Source: Bryobacteraceae bacterium (GTDB taxonomy: Bacteria > Acidobacteriota > Terriglobia > Bryobacterales > Bryobacteraceae). Taken from it: a stretch of DNA of 64,000 nt. The position numbers were made by a program, and so were the translations under genes. The notes beneath the pieces were generated by a model that ran no database searches, was not told the origin of the DNA, and worked only from the letters and a program-made list of their open reading frames with translations. Below are positions 44,614 to 53,597 of the stretch, piece after piece; position 1 is the first letter of the stretch; each line of letters begins with the position of its first letter. Location: the NCBI GenBank assembly GCA_947458745.1, contig CANGYQ010000017.1, positions 36,923-100,922 of the forward strand, read 5' to 3'.

Positions 44614-45930
44614 ATGATTGCCCGTTACACCCGGCCCACGCTCGGCCATATCTGGAGCGAAGAGAACAAGTACCAGCAGTGGCTGGCCGTCGAATTGGCC
44701 TCCAGCGAAACACTGGCCGAAATGGGCATTGTCCCCACGAAAGCGGCCCAGGCGCTGCGCCAGCACGCCGCCATTGCGGTGGACCGCATCACCGAGATCG
44801 AGAACGTGGTGAAGCACGACGTCATCGCCTTCACCACCTGCGTCGCCGAATCGATGGCCGCGGCCGGAGTGGCGGAGGCCTCGCGTTGGTTCCACTATGG
44901 CCTCACTTCGAACGATGTGGTGGATACGGCGCAAGCGCTGATGATCCAGCAGGCGGCGGCGGAGATCTCAACAGGTCTGGACAAGCTGCTAGCCGTGCTC
45001 GAACGGCGCGCCTATGAATTTCAACATGCGGTTTGCATTGGCCGCACGCACGGCATCCATGCGGAGCCCTATACGTTCGGCCTGAAGCTGGCGCTGTGGT
45101 TCGATGAGCTGCGCCGGAATGCCCAGCGCTTCCGGTCCGCGGCGGAGGAACTGCGCATTGGCAAGCTGTCGGGTGCGGTGGGCACGTTTGGCCACATTTC
45201 GCCCGACGCGGAAGAGAAGATCTGCGCCCGCCTGGGCCTCCGGGCGGCCGCTATCGCTTCGCAAGTGATCTCGCGGGACCTGCACGCCCACCTGGCCTCC
45301 ACGCTCGCCCTGATCGCCGCCACGTGCGAAAAGATTGCGCTGGAAGTGCGGCACCTGCAACGCACCGAGGTCCGGGAAGCGGAAGAACCCTTTGCCGCCG
45401 GACAGAAGGGCTCCTCCGCCATGCCCCACAAGCGGAACCCCGTCACCTGCGAACAGATCTGCGGCCTGGCCCGGGTGGTCCGGTCCAACGTCCAGGCCGC
45501 CTTTGAAGACATCGCCCTGTGGCACGAACGCGACATTTCGCACTCTTCCGTCGAGCGCGTGATTCTGCCGGACTCCACCATCCTGGTCGATTATCTGCTG
45601 GCCAAAACGATCTGGTTGGTCGACGGGCTGGTGGTCTCGCCGGAGCGGATGCGGCGGAATCTGGAACTGACGCGCGGCTTGGTCTTCTCCGGTCAGTTGC
45701 TACTCGATCTCACGGCGGCAGGGATGCTGCGCGAGGCCGCCTACAAGCTCGTCCAGGGCCATGCCATGCGCTGCTGGGCGGAAGAGGGCGACTTCCAGGC
45801 CACCATCTGCTCGGAACCGGAGGTCAGCTCGCGGCTAAGCGCGGAGCAGTTGGCCGAGGCCTTTTCAGAGGCACGGCAATTGTCCAATGTCACTGAAATC
45901 TTCCGGCGCGTCTTCCGGAAACTGGATTAA
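44614..45930 (+). CDS. purB: Adenylosuccinate lyase
   Basis: Purine-synthesis enzyme cleaving SAICAR and adenylosuccinate with release of fumarate. The 438-residue protein carries the fumarase/ASL signature GSSAMPHKRNPV, the substrate loop FHYGLTSNDVVDTAQAL, the catalytic His in GRTHGIHAEPYTFG and RDISHSSVERVILPDST. Length and order match bacterial PurB. AGGAGA lies 8 bp before ATG 44614. The adjacent leader hairpin may influence translation. Confidence 0.97.
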   Translation: MIARYTRPTLGHIWSEENKYQQWLAVELASSETLAEMGIVPTKAAQALRQHAAIAVDRITEIENVVKHDVIAFTTCVAESMAAAGVAEASRWFHYGLTSNDVVDTAQALMIQQAAAEISTGLDKLLAVLERRAYEFQHAVCIGRTHGIHAEPYTFGLKLALWFDELRRNAQRFRSAAEELRIGKLSGAVGTFGHISPDAEEKICARLGLRAAAIASQVISRDLHAHLASTLALIAATCEKIALEVRHLQRTEVREAEEPFAAGQKGSSAMPHKRNPVTCEQICGLARVVRSNVQAAFEDIALWHERDISHSSVERVILPDSTILVDYLLAKTIWLVDGLVVSPERMRRNLELTRGLVFSGQLLLDLTAAGMLREAAYKLVQGHAMRCWAEEGDFQATICSEPEVSSRLSAEQLAEAFSEARQLSNVTEIFRRVFRKLD

Positions 45931-46073
45931 CGGGTATGACTATCCGGAACGGGCGGGCTTAAATTCTGAGAATTTGTAGGTAAGATTTCCCCATCCTTCC
46001 CTATACTAGTTAACGAGACCTGATCGAAACGATGGCCCTGAGTAACAGTTTTCGCCGCCCCGGAGCCCTTTCC

Positions 46074-46463
46074 ATGGCGCGCGTCCTTTTGGCGGACGAT
46101 GACCCTGAAACGCGTTTGACTCTTCAAACGTTGTTGGAAGCCGGGGGCTATCGTGTTGATTCCGCTGCCTCTGCGGCGGAGGCGGTGGGCAAGCTGGAAG
46201 ACCATGAGTATGAGCTGGTGCTGACGGACCTGCACATGGAATCGCCGGAATCCGGGCTCCGTGTGCTGGCCCATGCCCGCATGGTTGATTACAAACCGGC
46301 GACGGCTTTGATTACGACTTATCAAAAAAAGCGCGCTAAATCGACCGGCAAGGCTCTCTACATTGAGCCGGAGAACGTGCCGGAGCTTCTGGATAAGGTG
46401 GCCGATTTGATCAGCGACCGCGCCCAACGGCGCGTCCAGCGCGAAATGCGACAGGCGGGCTAA
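46074..46463 (+). CDS. Single-domain response regulator (receiver)
   Basis: A 129-residue CheY-like receiver. It has the acidic pocket LLADDDPE, the phospho-acceptor Asp52 in LVLTDLHME, and ALITTYQKK with the switch Thr. The conserved Lys before the last helix is not evident (the region reads ALYIEPENVPELL). That is unusual and may alter signalling. The C-terminus is an Arg-rich helix (DRAQRRVQREMR). I chose ATG 46074 (GGAG upstream) over ATG 46032. No output domain or kinase is nearby. Confidence 0.85.
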   Translation: MARVLLADDDPETRLTLQTLLEAGGYRVDSAASAAEAVGKLEDHEYELVLTDLHMESPESGLRVLAHARMVDYKPATALITTYQKKRAKSTGKALYIEPENVPELLDKVADLISDRAQRRVQREMRQAG

Positions 46464-46487
46464 CCGCCTCGTGGCCTCCGCGCCCCC

Positions 46488-47117
46488 TTACGCCCCAACT
46501 TCGAAGATTGTCTCCTCGAGGACAGGCAGAGCGTCCACGAAAAAGTGGTCCCGTGAGGGAATTTCGATCAACCGCTTGGGGTCCGGCAGCCCGTTCACGA
46601 CCGCCCGCAGTTCATCCAACGGACCGTGCTCATCCTGAGTGGACTGCACAAAGACCTTGTCCCGCACGCAGGTCTGCTCCCAGGGCTTCTCGCCATACTT
46701 TGTCGGGTAACCCACCAGGACCAACCGCTTAACATCATTGAGCGGACAGCCCAACCGCAGCGCCACCCGGGAGCCAAAACTAAAGCCCGCGATCGAATAC
46801 GGCAGGGAAGGATAGCGCTCCCGCAGCCAAGCCAGACAGGCACGCGCATCTTCGGTTTCGCCCACGCCATGGTCGTAGCTGCCTTCGCTTAGGTTGACGC
46901 CACGATAGTTGAACCGCAGCACGACAGCACCGGCCCGGCGCAAGCCACGCGCCACGCGGTAGACCACCTTGTTATGCATGGTCCCGCCATGCTGGGGGTG
47001 AGGATGGCAGACCAAAGCCGCCGCCACCGGAGCCTCCAGGTGCTCCGGTTCTTCCAGCAACGCTTCCAGCTTGCCCACCGGGCCATCGATCAGGTGTGAT
47101 TCAATCCGGCGTGGCAC
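46488..47117 (-). CDS. Alpha/beta-hydrolase of the COG2945 type
   Basis: A 209-residue predicted serine hydrolase. Typical segments: AALVCHPHPQHGGTMHNKVVY, VLRFNYRGVNLSEGSYDHG, the nucleophile elbow GFSFGSRVAL, the acid region STQDEHGPLDEL and the final His in RDHFFVDAL. This group is widespread and uncharacterised. Its stop and the convergent receiver gene are 24 bp apart. The next gene upstream is yajQ, 2 bp from its start, so it is co-transcribed with yajQ. Confidence 0.9.
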   Translation of the reverse strand: MPRRIESHLIDGPVGKLEALLEEPEHLEAPVAAALVCHPHPQHGGTMHNKVVYRVARGLRRAGAVVLRFNYRGVNLSEGSYDHGVGETEDARACLAWLRERYPSLPYSIAGFSFGSRVALRLGCPLNDVKRLVLVGYPTKYGEKPWEQTCVRDKVFVQSTQDEHGPLDELRAVVNGLPDPKRLIEIPSRDHFFVDALPVLEETIFEVGA

Positions 47118-47119
47118 GC

Positions 47120-47620
47120 TTAGGTCGTCCGATAGTTGGTGTACTGCAGTTCCACGCCCAGGTCCGCGCCCCGCATCAGGGCGATGATCTCCTGCAGAGA
47201 ATCCCGGTCCTTGCCCGTCACCCGCACGACGTCGGCTTGGATGGAGGCCTGCACCTTCTTCTTGGAGTCCTTGATGATCTTGACGATCTCCTTGGCCTTC
47301 TCAATCGGGATGCCTTGCTGCAGCTTGATCTCCTGGCGCACGGTGGATGAGGCAGCCGGGGTGATGACCCCGTAGCTCAAGTTCTTCAGCGGCACGTTGC
47401 GCTTGTTCAACTTGCCCTGCAAAACGTCCACCACGGCCTTCAGCTTGAAGTCATCGGCGCTGACCACGATGATTTTCAGATCCTTCTCGTTCAACTCCAG
47501 CGACGACCGCGAATCCTTCAGGTCGTAGCGGGTGCCAATCTCTTTCAGCGCCTGCTGGATGGCGTTGCTGACTTCGGTCAACTCTACTTTGGAGACGATA
47601 TCGAAACTGTTTTCGGGCAT
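47120..47620 (-). CDS. yajQ: YajQ-family cyclic-di-GMP-binding protein
   Basis: A 166-residue protein with two ferredoxin-like folds. It opens MPENSFDIVSKVELTEVSNA and has the family's RYDLKDSRSSLELNEKD, the nucleotide-binding VQASIQADVVRVTGKDRDSL, and a closing LGVELQYTNYR. In Xanthomonas and Pseudomonas, YajQ homologues bind cyclic di-GMP and affect transcription. With the EAL protein at 16202 it is one of two cyclic-di-GMP-related genes in the window. A hydrolase gene follows directly. Confidence 0.95.
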   Translation of the reverse strand: MPENSFDIVSKVELTEVSNAIQQALKEIGTRYDLKDSRSSLELNEKDLKIIVVSADDFKLKAVVDVLQGKLNKRNVPLKNLSYGVITPAASSTVRQEIKLQQGIPIEKAKEIVKIIKDSKKKVQASIQADVVRVTGKDRDSLQEIIALMRGADLGVELQYTNYRTT

Positions 47621-47667
47621 GGGGTGATTCCTGGATTGGTCTGGTGGCGGAGGCGGGCAGCGCCGGG

Positions 47668-48183
47668 CTATTGGTCAAGCGCGGCCATCACGCGATCCGT
47701 CAATTCATTGATCATGGCGGGCATAGCGGCGTCCAGGGCCAAAGTGACCGCGGCGCGCACCCGCTCCCGTTCTACTGTACTACCTGCCTGGGGTTCAGCG
47801 GCGGCGCGCTCCCGGCGCACAAACTCCAGCAGCGGCCGCAGCGTCTCCATCAACACGGAGGCTTCAAACGGCTTGCGGATCAGGGCATCACTGCCCGCCC
47901 GGCGGGCCGCTTCTTCGTCCACCACCGCCATCGCCCCGGCCGTCAGGACGATCTTCGTGAACCGGTGGCGCGGTTGTGATTTCAGGAAGCGGCACAGATC
48001 CAGCCCCGACCCCTGCGGCAGCGCCACATCCGCCAGCACCAGATCCGGATCAACGTCCGCCATCCGGCGCAGGGCGGTTTCGCCGTCGGTCACCGTCACC
48101 ACTTCGTGGCCTTCGCCCCTCAAGATGCTCTCCCCCAAGCGTTGCGCGTGAGGACTGGCATCAGCCAATAGAATGCGGCTCAC
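47668..48183 (-). CDS. Response regulator with receiver domain and short helical tail
   Basis: A 171-residue protein. The receiver domain (residues 1-120) has LLADASP, phospho-Asp52 in LVLADVALP, the switch Thr in IVLTAGAM and the conserved Lys in LIRKPFE. Residues 125-171 form a charged helical tail without DNA-binding motif. Only one of the two usual N-terminal acidic residues is clear (LADAS). ATG 48183 overlaps the stop of the upstream bamD-like gene (ATGA), so it belongs to that transcript. Confidence 0.88.
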   Translation of the reverse strand: MSRILLADASPHAQRLGESILRGEGHEVVTVTDGETALRRMADVDPDLVLADVALPQGSGLDLCRFLKSQPRHRFTKIVLTAGAMAVVDEEAARRAGSDALIRKPFEASVLMETLRPLLEFVRRERAAAEPQAGSTVERERVRAAVTLALDAAMPAMINELTDRVMAALDQ

Positions 48184-49436
48184 TTCTTGTCTTTCGAACT
48201 CGCTCTGGCGGGCTTGGGAGCCTTCGCCTTCTTCTCTTTGCCCTTCTTGCCGGCGGGCAAGGGCTGGCGGTTGCTGGGCAGCGGAGCCGGAGCGGCCGCA
48301 GCCGCACCCGCCGCCGGTGCCGCCGCAGTCTCGCCCGCCGCGGCAGGAGTCCCTGCGGCCGGCTGATTCTGCCGGGCATCAGGCTTGGTATCAAGATCGG
48401 AGGTGGCCCCGCCCGCGCCAGTGGCAATGCTGACATCGGTGACGCCACCGCCGGCCGCACCCGCCGGAATCGGCACGCTGGCCGGGATCGTGGGCCGCAG
48501 GGCAGCCATCGCCGGAGCGCCGGACTTGGCGGCTTTGCTCGAATCCGGGCCGCGCTTCAACATGCCCGTGGCGCGCGCCATCATGCCCACCTTCACCCGG
48601 TTCTCCTGCTCGTACTTCATCCTCGCCACGGCCACCGGGTCCGCCTCGGGCACCGGCAACTCCATCTCTTTCAGAACCTTGGTAGCATCTTCCACCCGCG
48701 GGGACAGCGGATAGTCGCGGACAATCTTGGAATAGGCCGCACCGGCTTTGTCACGGAACCGCGCGCCCATCTTGGTGTAGGAATCACCCAGCTCCCACAA
48801 TGCCTCGTCGGCACCGCTGTAGAGCGGGAAGTGATCCACCATATTCTGCAGGCGGTTGGAGGCAGCCGGGAAGGAGCCCTTCTTGTGATAGAACGTGCCC
48901 ACTCGATACTCGCCTTCGGCCATCGCTTCCTGGATGTTGCGCAGCATCTGCTGCACGCGCGGCGCGAACTTGGAGTTCGGAAATTGCACCAGCAACTGGC
49001 GGCACTCATCTTCGGCGCGTAGTGCGTGGTTGTTGTCCCGATCCGGCTTCTCCATCTGCTTGTAGTGGATCATGCAGATCTTTTCCTGACCCTCGGCCGC
49101 TTCCTCCATTGTGGGATAGAACAGGATGAAGTCCTTATACTCGGCTTCAGCCTGCGCCATGCCATTGGAGCCGCCTTCGCGGAACCAGCTGTCGGCGATG
49201 GCCAGCTTGGCCTTGGCCAGGTATTCACTGGTGTCGTAGGTGTTCATCAACGTGTTCAGCGTCAGCCGCGCCACTTCGTAGCGGCCCCGCTCGATATCCT
49301 TAATGGCTTTGTCGAACAGCACCTTGTCGGGCTGCTCGGTATCTTTGCCAATCGGATTTTCGTACTTCTTGCGGCGGCAACCGGCGGCAAACACCAGGGC
49401 CAGACAGACCAGTAACGTGACAACCTTGCGATTCAT
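48180..49436 (-). CDS. bamD: BamD-like outer-membrane assembly lipoprotein with long Ala/Lys-rich tail
   Basis: A 418-residue lipoprotein (CLALVFAAGCRRKK). TPR-like repeats (about residues 40-260) match BamD/YfiO, part of the outer-membrane protein insertion complex: RGRYEVARLTLNTLMNTYDTS, KAKLAIADSWFREGG, CRQLLVQFPNSKFAPRVQQM and AGAAYSKIVRDYPLSPRV. The usual BamD is about 250 residues; here an extra 150-residue low-complexity tail rich in Ala, Pro and Lys follows. The tail is unusual and its role unknown. A receiver gene overlaps its stop. Confidence 0.88.
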   Translation of the reverse strand: MNRKVVTLLVCLALVFAAGCRRKKYENPIGKDTEQPDKVLFDKAIKDIERGRYEVARLTLNTLMNTYDTSEYLAKAKLAIADSWFREGGSNGMAQAEAEYKDFILFYPTMEEAAEGQEKICMIHYKQMEKPDRDNNHALRAEDECRQLLVQFPNSKFAPRVQQMLRNIQEAMAEGEYRVGTFYHKKGSFPAASNRLQNMVDHFPLYSGADEALWELGDSYTKMGARFRDKAGAAYSKIVRDYPLSPRVEDATKVLKEMELPVPEADPVAVARMKYEQENRVKVGMMARATGMLKRGPDSSKAAKSGAPAMAALRPTIPASVPIPAGAAGGGVTDVSIATGAGGATSDLDTKPDARQNQPAAGTPAAAGETAAAPAAGAAAAAPAPLPSNRQPLPAGKKGKEKKAKAPKPARASSKDKK

Positions 49437-49498
49437 GCGATTTCCCTTATTCTAACGGGTTTAGAGTCCTGCCGTCGCGCCCGGTATCCGGGAACCGC

Positions 49499-50173
49499 TT
49501 AAGCACCGCCAACCAGGCCGGACAATCCTCGGACGGCGCCCGCCGGATCACGGTTGCCGGAAACACCCGCCCCAAACACCGACGTGCCGCAGACCATCCA
49601 GTCACAGCCCGCCGCCGCACATTCCGCCACGTTGGCGGCACCCAGACCCCCATCCATTTCCAGCAGATAGCCCAGCCCTCGCGCCGCCCGGATCGACCGC
49701 AGAGCGCGCGTCTTGTCGAGCGTCCGCGGGATAAACGCCTGCCCCCCAAACCCGGGGTTCACCGACATCACCAGCACCAAATCCACCACCTCCAGCACTT
49801 CACTTAAGGTGCTGACCGGAGTACCCGGATTGATCGCGACACCCGCCTTCAAGCCCAACTTCTTGATCGCGCCCAGCGTCCGGTCCAGATGCGGGCAGGT
49901 CTCCTGGTGCACGATCAGTGAATCGGCCCCCGCGTCCGCAAAGGCGCCCAGAAATAGGTCGGGCGCGGTCACCATCAGATGCACATCCAGAAAGCTGCGC
50001 GTCACTTTGCGGATGGAAGCCAGCACCGGCGGCCCCATCGAGATATTCGGGACAAAGTGGCCGTCCATCACGTCGTAGTGCAGGATGGTGGCCCCACCCG
50101 CCTCCGCTTGGGCGATCTGGTCAGCCAGCCGTGCAAAATCGGCGGCCAGCAGCGATGGAAGAATTTCAGGCAC
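49499..50173 (-). CDS. rpe: Ribulose-phosphate 3-epimerase
   Basis: Pentose-phosphate enzyme interconverting ribulose-5-phosphate and xylulose-5-phosphate; a TIM barrel of 224 residues. Signatures: ILPSLLAADFARLADQI, ILHYDVMDGHFVPNISMG, FLDVHLMVTAPD, LVLVMSVNPGFGGQAF, and LEMDGGLGAANV. Metal-binding His/Asp residues are intact. Start GTG 50173. It sits upstream of bamD by 62 bp on the same strand. Confidence 0.96.
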   Translation of the reverse strand: MPEILPSLLAADFARLADQIAQAEAGGATILHYDVMDGHFVPNISMGPPVLASIRKVTRSFLDVHLMVTAPDLFLGAFADAGADSLIVHQETCPHLDRTLGAIKKLGLKAGVAINPGTPVSTLSEVLEVVDLVLVMSVNPGFGGQAFIPRTLDKTRALRSIRAARGLGYLLEMDGGLGAANVAECAAAGCDWMVCGTSVFGAGVSGNRDPAGAVRGLSGLVGGA

Positions 50174-50242
50174 GGACTTTGGTTCGATTATGACATTTGC
50201 GCAGGTGTCGCCCCGCCGCAGAGACTCGTATCACCGTGGCGG

Positions 50243-51433
50243 CTACGCCTTCTGCAGCCGGAAGAACTCCTGATATTCCGGATCCGGATCGCGCCCCAGC
50301 ACCCTCTGCGCAATGTAATCACCCAACACGGGGCCGTGCTTAAACCCGTGCCCGGAGCCGCCACCCGCGATCCAGACATTGGACCACTGCGGATGCCGGT
50401 CGATGATGAAGTGCTCATCCGGCGTGTTCTCTAGCTGGCAGACATGCGTCGCGACAATCGGCTGGTCCCGCAGAGCCGGGAAGCGCAGGGCCAGAAAATC
50501 TCGCGCCCGCTTCATCTGAAACGGAGCGGCCACCCGCTCGTCACTGTCGGGATCGAAGTTGGTGTCGGCGTTGGTGGGGCAGATCTTGAAGCCTCGCGAA
50601 TCGAGACTCGGGAAACCGTAGAACGCGCTTTCAGAGAAGTTGGGCAGTTGCGGGTAGTTGAAGCGCGCGTCCCCAGCCGGCGTGCCAAAGTAGAGCACAT
50701 CGCGCCGCGGCGTCGCCAGCCGCTTCCCCAAGAGATCTGGAAACAGCTTCCGTAGCCACGGGCCACAGGCAAACACAAAACTCCCGGCCGCCACGCGGCT
50801 GCCATCGCCCAGCTTCAGATTGCTCAGCTGCGATCCAGCCGCATCTCCCGGCTCCGCCCGCGCCACCCGCAACCGCCCGCCCTTGCGCTCAAACACCTGC
50901 GCCACGGTGAGGCAGGTTTCCCGCGCCTTCAGGATCGCCGCACCCGGCTCATACAAGCCCACGCCCACGCCCTCGGGCTGGATCACTGGCCATCGCCGCC
51001 GGATCTCCTCCGGTGTCAACGTTTCAAAAGGCACTTTCAGCTTGTCCAGCACGCGCTGGGTGCCCTGCATCTCCGCGGTCAATTGGGCGGACATCTGCAA
51101 CCGCCCGATCGGGTGGAACAGAGTCCGCCCAAACTCCTGCTGCCGCTGCTTCCAGCGTTCCATCGCCCGCAGGGCCCACCGCGAATAGATCTCGCGCGTG
51201 CCGTAGCCGCCCCGGATCTGCCGCGTCTCATCTCCGGAAGTGGCCCGCGGATTCCCCGCGCCATAGGCATCGAGCAGCGTCACCCGTGCCCCCGCCTCCA
51301 CCAGATGCAGCGCCGTCCAAACACCAAACGCACCCGCACCCACTACGGCCACTTCCGGCGACGAGCCCGCACTCTGCCCCAGTGCCGCCGCCATCGGTGC
51401 CGAGCCCAAAAACAAACGCCGCGAAGGAAGCAT
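50243..51433 (-). CDS. FAD-dependent oxidase of the sarcosine/pipecolate oxidase family
   Basis: A 396-residue flavoprotein. It has a Tat-like N-terminus (SRRLFLGSAPMAAALGQ) and the FAD-binding VAVVGAGAFGVWTALHL. The MSOX-type ATSGDETRQIRGGYG and a cysteine in THVCQLENTPDEHFIID correspond to the covalent-FAD position of monomeric sarcosine oxidase. It ends with GGGSGHGFKHGPVLGDYIA. Such enzymes oxidise secondary amines or imino acids (sarcosine, pipecolate, proline derivatives). It is divergent from the hydroxyproline-type dehydratase gene 155 bp away, which makes an imino-acid substrate attractive. The Tat-like signal would place it in the periplasm, which is unusual. Confidence 0.87.
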   Translation of the reverse strand: MLPSRRLFLGSAPMAAALGQSAGSSPEVAVVGAGAFGVWTALHLVEAGARVTLLDAYGAGNPRATSGDETRQIRGGYGTREIYSRWALRAMERWKQRQQEFGRTLFHPIGRLQMSAQLTAEMQGTQRVLDKLKVPFETLTPEEIRRRWPVIQPEGVGVGLYEPGAAILKARETCLTVAQVFERKGGRLRVARAEPGDAAGSQLSNLKLGDGSRVAAGSFVFACGPWLRKLFPDLLGKRLATPRRDVLYFGTPAGDARFNYPQLPNFSESAFYGFPSLDSRGFKICPTNADTNFDPDSDERVAAPFQMKRARDFLALRFPALRDQPIVATHVCQLENTPDEHFIIDRHPQWSNVWIAGGGSGHGFKHGPVLGDYIAQRVLGRDPDPEYQEFFRLQKA

Positions 51434-51588
51434 CCCGTCATGCTACCGCGCCCGCAGTGGCGCGCTTCGCGGGTGGCTTGCAGGCTGGTGAAACCACCGG
51501 AGATGCAGCGTGGAATCAAGCCCTGAGGCTGCTGCACCACCGGCATCCGATGTGAGATAGTTGGGGCTTTCCCCACAGGAGCGGGTAC

Positions 51589-52695
51589 ATGCGCATCACC
51601 AAAATCAGAGCCTTTCGCGTGGAGCTGCCGCTCCATGAGGGAAGCTACAAATGGTCCGGCGGCAATTCCGTGGACGTCTTTGACTCAACCGTGGTGGAGA
51701 TCGAAACCGACGCCGGAATCACCGGCTATGGCGAGATCTGCCCGCTGGGGCCAGCTTATCTGCCGGCCTACGCCGCGGGCGCTCGCACCGGTATTGCCGA
51801 GATCGCCCCCAAGCTGCTCGGTCTGGACCCCACACAGTTGGGCGTCATCAACCAAGCGATGGACCGGGCCATGCGCGGTCACCCCTATGTGAAGTCCGCC
51901 CTCGACATGGCCTGCTGGGACATTCTGGGCAAGGCGAGCGGCCAATCGGTGGCGGTGCTGCTGGGCGGCCGCTTTGGCGATGACTTTGCCCTGTACCGCG
52001 CCATTTCGCAGGACACCCCCGAAGCGATGGCCGGGATGGTGGCGGTCTACCGGAGCCAGGGCTACACCAAGTTCCAACTGAAGGTTGGCGGCGACCCGGA
52101 CACCGACATCGCCCGCATTCACGCCGCCGCCAAGGTCTTGAGCTCCGGCGAAGTGCTGGTGGCCGACGCCAACACGGGCTGGACGCAACACCAGGCCGTG
52201 CGCGTGGCCGGTGCCGTGCGCGACGTCGATGTCTACATCGAACAGCCTTGCAAGCACTATGAAGAATGCCTGGCCGTCCGCCACCACACCGACCGCCCCA
52301 TGGTGCTGGACGAATCGATCGACGACGTCCTGCTGGTGCTGCGCGGCTATCAGGACCGCGCCATGGATGTGATCAACCTGAAGATCTCCAAGGTGGGCGG
52401 CATCACCAAGGCACGGCAGATCCGCGACCTCTGCGTCTCCCTGGGCATCGCCATGACCATCGAAGATACTTGGGGCGGCGATATCATCACCGCGGCCATT
52501 GCGCACCTGGCACACAGCACTCCGCCCGAACTGCTGTTCTCTTCCACTGACTTCAACAGCTACGTCACCGTCAGCTTTGCCGACGACTCACCGCAACGCA
52601 ACCACGGGCGCCTGGCGGCATCCACCGCACCGGGCCTGGGCATTACGCCGCGGATGGATATCCTGGGTGCACCCGTGCTCGAGATCGGCGGCTGA
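51589..52695 (+). CDS. Enolase-superfamily dehydratase, probable cis-3-hydroxy-L-proline dehydratase
   Basis: A 368-residue mandelate-racemase/muconate-lactonising-type enzyme. It closely recalls the cis-3-hydroxy-L-proline dehydratase group in [23 protein letters not shown] and [10 protein letters not shown]. Catalytic residues: the lysines of KFQLKVGGD, metal ligands in [13 protein letters not shown] and VLDESIDD, and a further lysine in LKISKVGG. The product would be pyrroline-2-carboxylate. It is followed at 3 bp by a TSUP permease and then a dihydrodipicolinate-synthase-family gene, all in one direction. The assignment is by recalled family similarity; a proline betaine or other racemase is possible. 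Confidence 0.8.
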   Translation: MRITKIRAFRVELPLHEGSYKWSGGNSVDVFDSTVVEIETDAGITGYGEICPLGPAYLPAYAAGARTGIAEIAPKLLGLDPTQLGVINQAMDRAMRGHPYVKSALDMACWDILGKASGQSVAVLLGGRFGDDFALYRAISQDTPEAMAGMVAVYRSQGYTKFQLKVGGDPDTDIARIHAAAKVLSSGEVLVADANTGWTQHQAVRVAGAVRDVDVYIEQPCKHYEECLAVRHHTDRPMVLDESIDDVLLVLRGYQDRAMDVINLKISKVGGITKARQIRDLCVSLGIAMTIEDTWGGDIITAAIAHLAHSTPPELLFSSTDFNSYVTVSFADDSPQRNHGRLAASTAPGLGITPRMDILGAPVLEIGG

Positions 52696-52698
52696 TCG

Positions 52699-53580
52699 GT
52701 GCCCGCCAAAGCGGCGATTCTGGCAGCTCTGACAGCGTTCACCCTGGCTTATGCGGCCGTTCTGGCGGCGTCGGTGCGTTCGGGTTGGCGGACCGGGGCG
52801 GCGTGGGTACCTTCCGCCGCTCACCTGATCACCGGCTTCGTCACCAACTTTTTCGACACCCTGGGCATCGGTTCGTTTGCCACCAGTACGGCCATCTTCA
52901 AGTTCCGCCGGATGGTGCCGGACAAGCTGATCCCGGGAACCTTGAATGCAGGCCATACCCTGCCCACCATCTTTCAGGCCTTCATCTACATTGCCGCCAT
53001 TGAGGTGGATGTGGCCACCCTGGTGCTGCTGATTGGCAGTGCCACCATTGGCGCCTGGTTCGGTGCCGGATGGGTGGCGCAGCTTTCCCGCCGCGCCGTT
53101 CAACTGGCCATGGGCGGAACCCTGCTGGTGGCCGCCGCCGCTCTGTTGATGCGGCAGTTCAGCCTGTTCCCCATCGGAGGTGAAGCGCTGCAGCTAAGCG
53201 GCGGGCCGCTGGTGATCGGCATGGTCGGGAACCTGATGCTGGGCGCCATCAGCACCCTGGGCATTGGCTTCTATGCCCCCTGCATGACGCTGGTCAGCTT
53301 ACTCGGCATGAACCCGGCGGCGGCCTTTCCCATCATGATGGGGTCCTCAGCCTTCCTGATGCCCGTGGCCAGCTCCCGCTTTGTCCGCAACCAGGCCTAC
53401 TATGTGTCCGTTGCCCTGGGCTTGGCCGCCGGAGGTCTGGCCGGTGTGCCCGTGGCCGCTTTCGTGGTGAAATCCCTCGAGCTGACGGCCCTGCGGTGGC
53501 TGGTGTTGGTGGTGATCATCTACGCCGCGGCGCTGATGTTACGATCCGCCCGGCAGCCCGGCGCGGAGCAATCAGAGTAA
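52699..53580 (+). CDS. TSUP-family (TauE/SafE) membrane permease
   Basis: A 293-residue transporter with about eight membrane segments in two repeats. Repeat motifs: LITGFVTNFFDTLGIGSFATST and, in the second half, IGMVGNLMLGAISTLGIGFYAP. The family is named for sulfite/sulfoacetate export but includes uptake systems for organic anions. Start GTG 52699, 3 bp after the dehydratase stop, and 17 bp before the next gene, so it is part of a three-gene operon. No sulfur genes are near. Transport of an imino acid or oxo-acid of the same pathway is the better guess. Confidence 0.87.
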   Translation: MPAKAAILAALTAFTLAYAAVLAASVRSGWRTGAAWVPSAAHLITGFVTNFFDTLGIGSFATSTAIFKFRRMVPDKLIPGTLNAGHTLPTIFQAFIYIAAIEVDVATLVLLIGSATIGAWFGAGWVAQLSRRAVQLAMGGTLLVAAAALLMRQFSLFPIGGEALQLSGGPLVIGMVGNLMLGAISTLGIGFYAPCMTLVSLLGMNPAAAFPIMMGSSAFLMPVASSRFVRNQAYYVSVALGLAAGGLAGVPVAAFVVKSLELTALRWLVLVVIIYAAALMLRSARQPGAEQSE

Positions 53581-53597
53581 GGTAGAGAGAACCATTT

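Noticed and set aside
51685..52515. A 276-codon frame antisense to the dehydratase gene
   Set aside because: Inside a gene with clear enolase-superfamily motifs on the other strand.
52699..53580. Sulfite export as the role of the TSUP permease
   Set aside because: No sulfur-metabolism gene is nearby and the operon context is imino-acid-like, so the family name was not used as a function.
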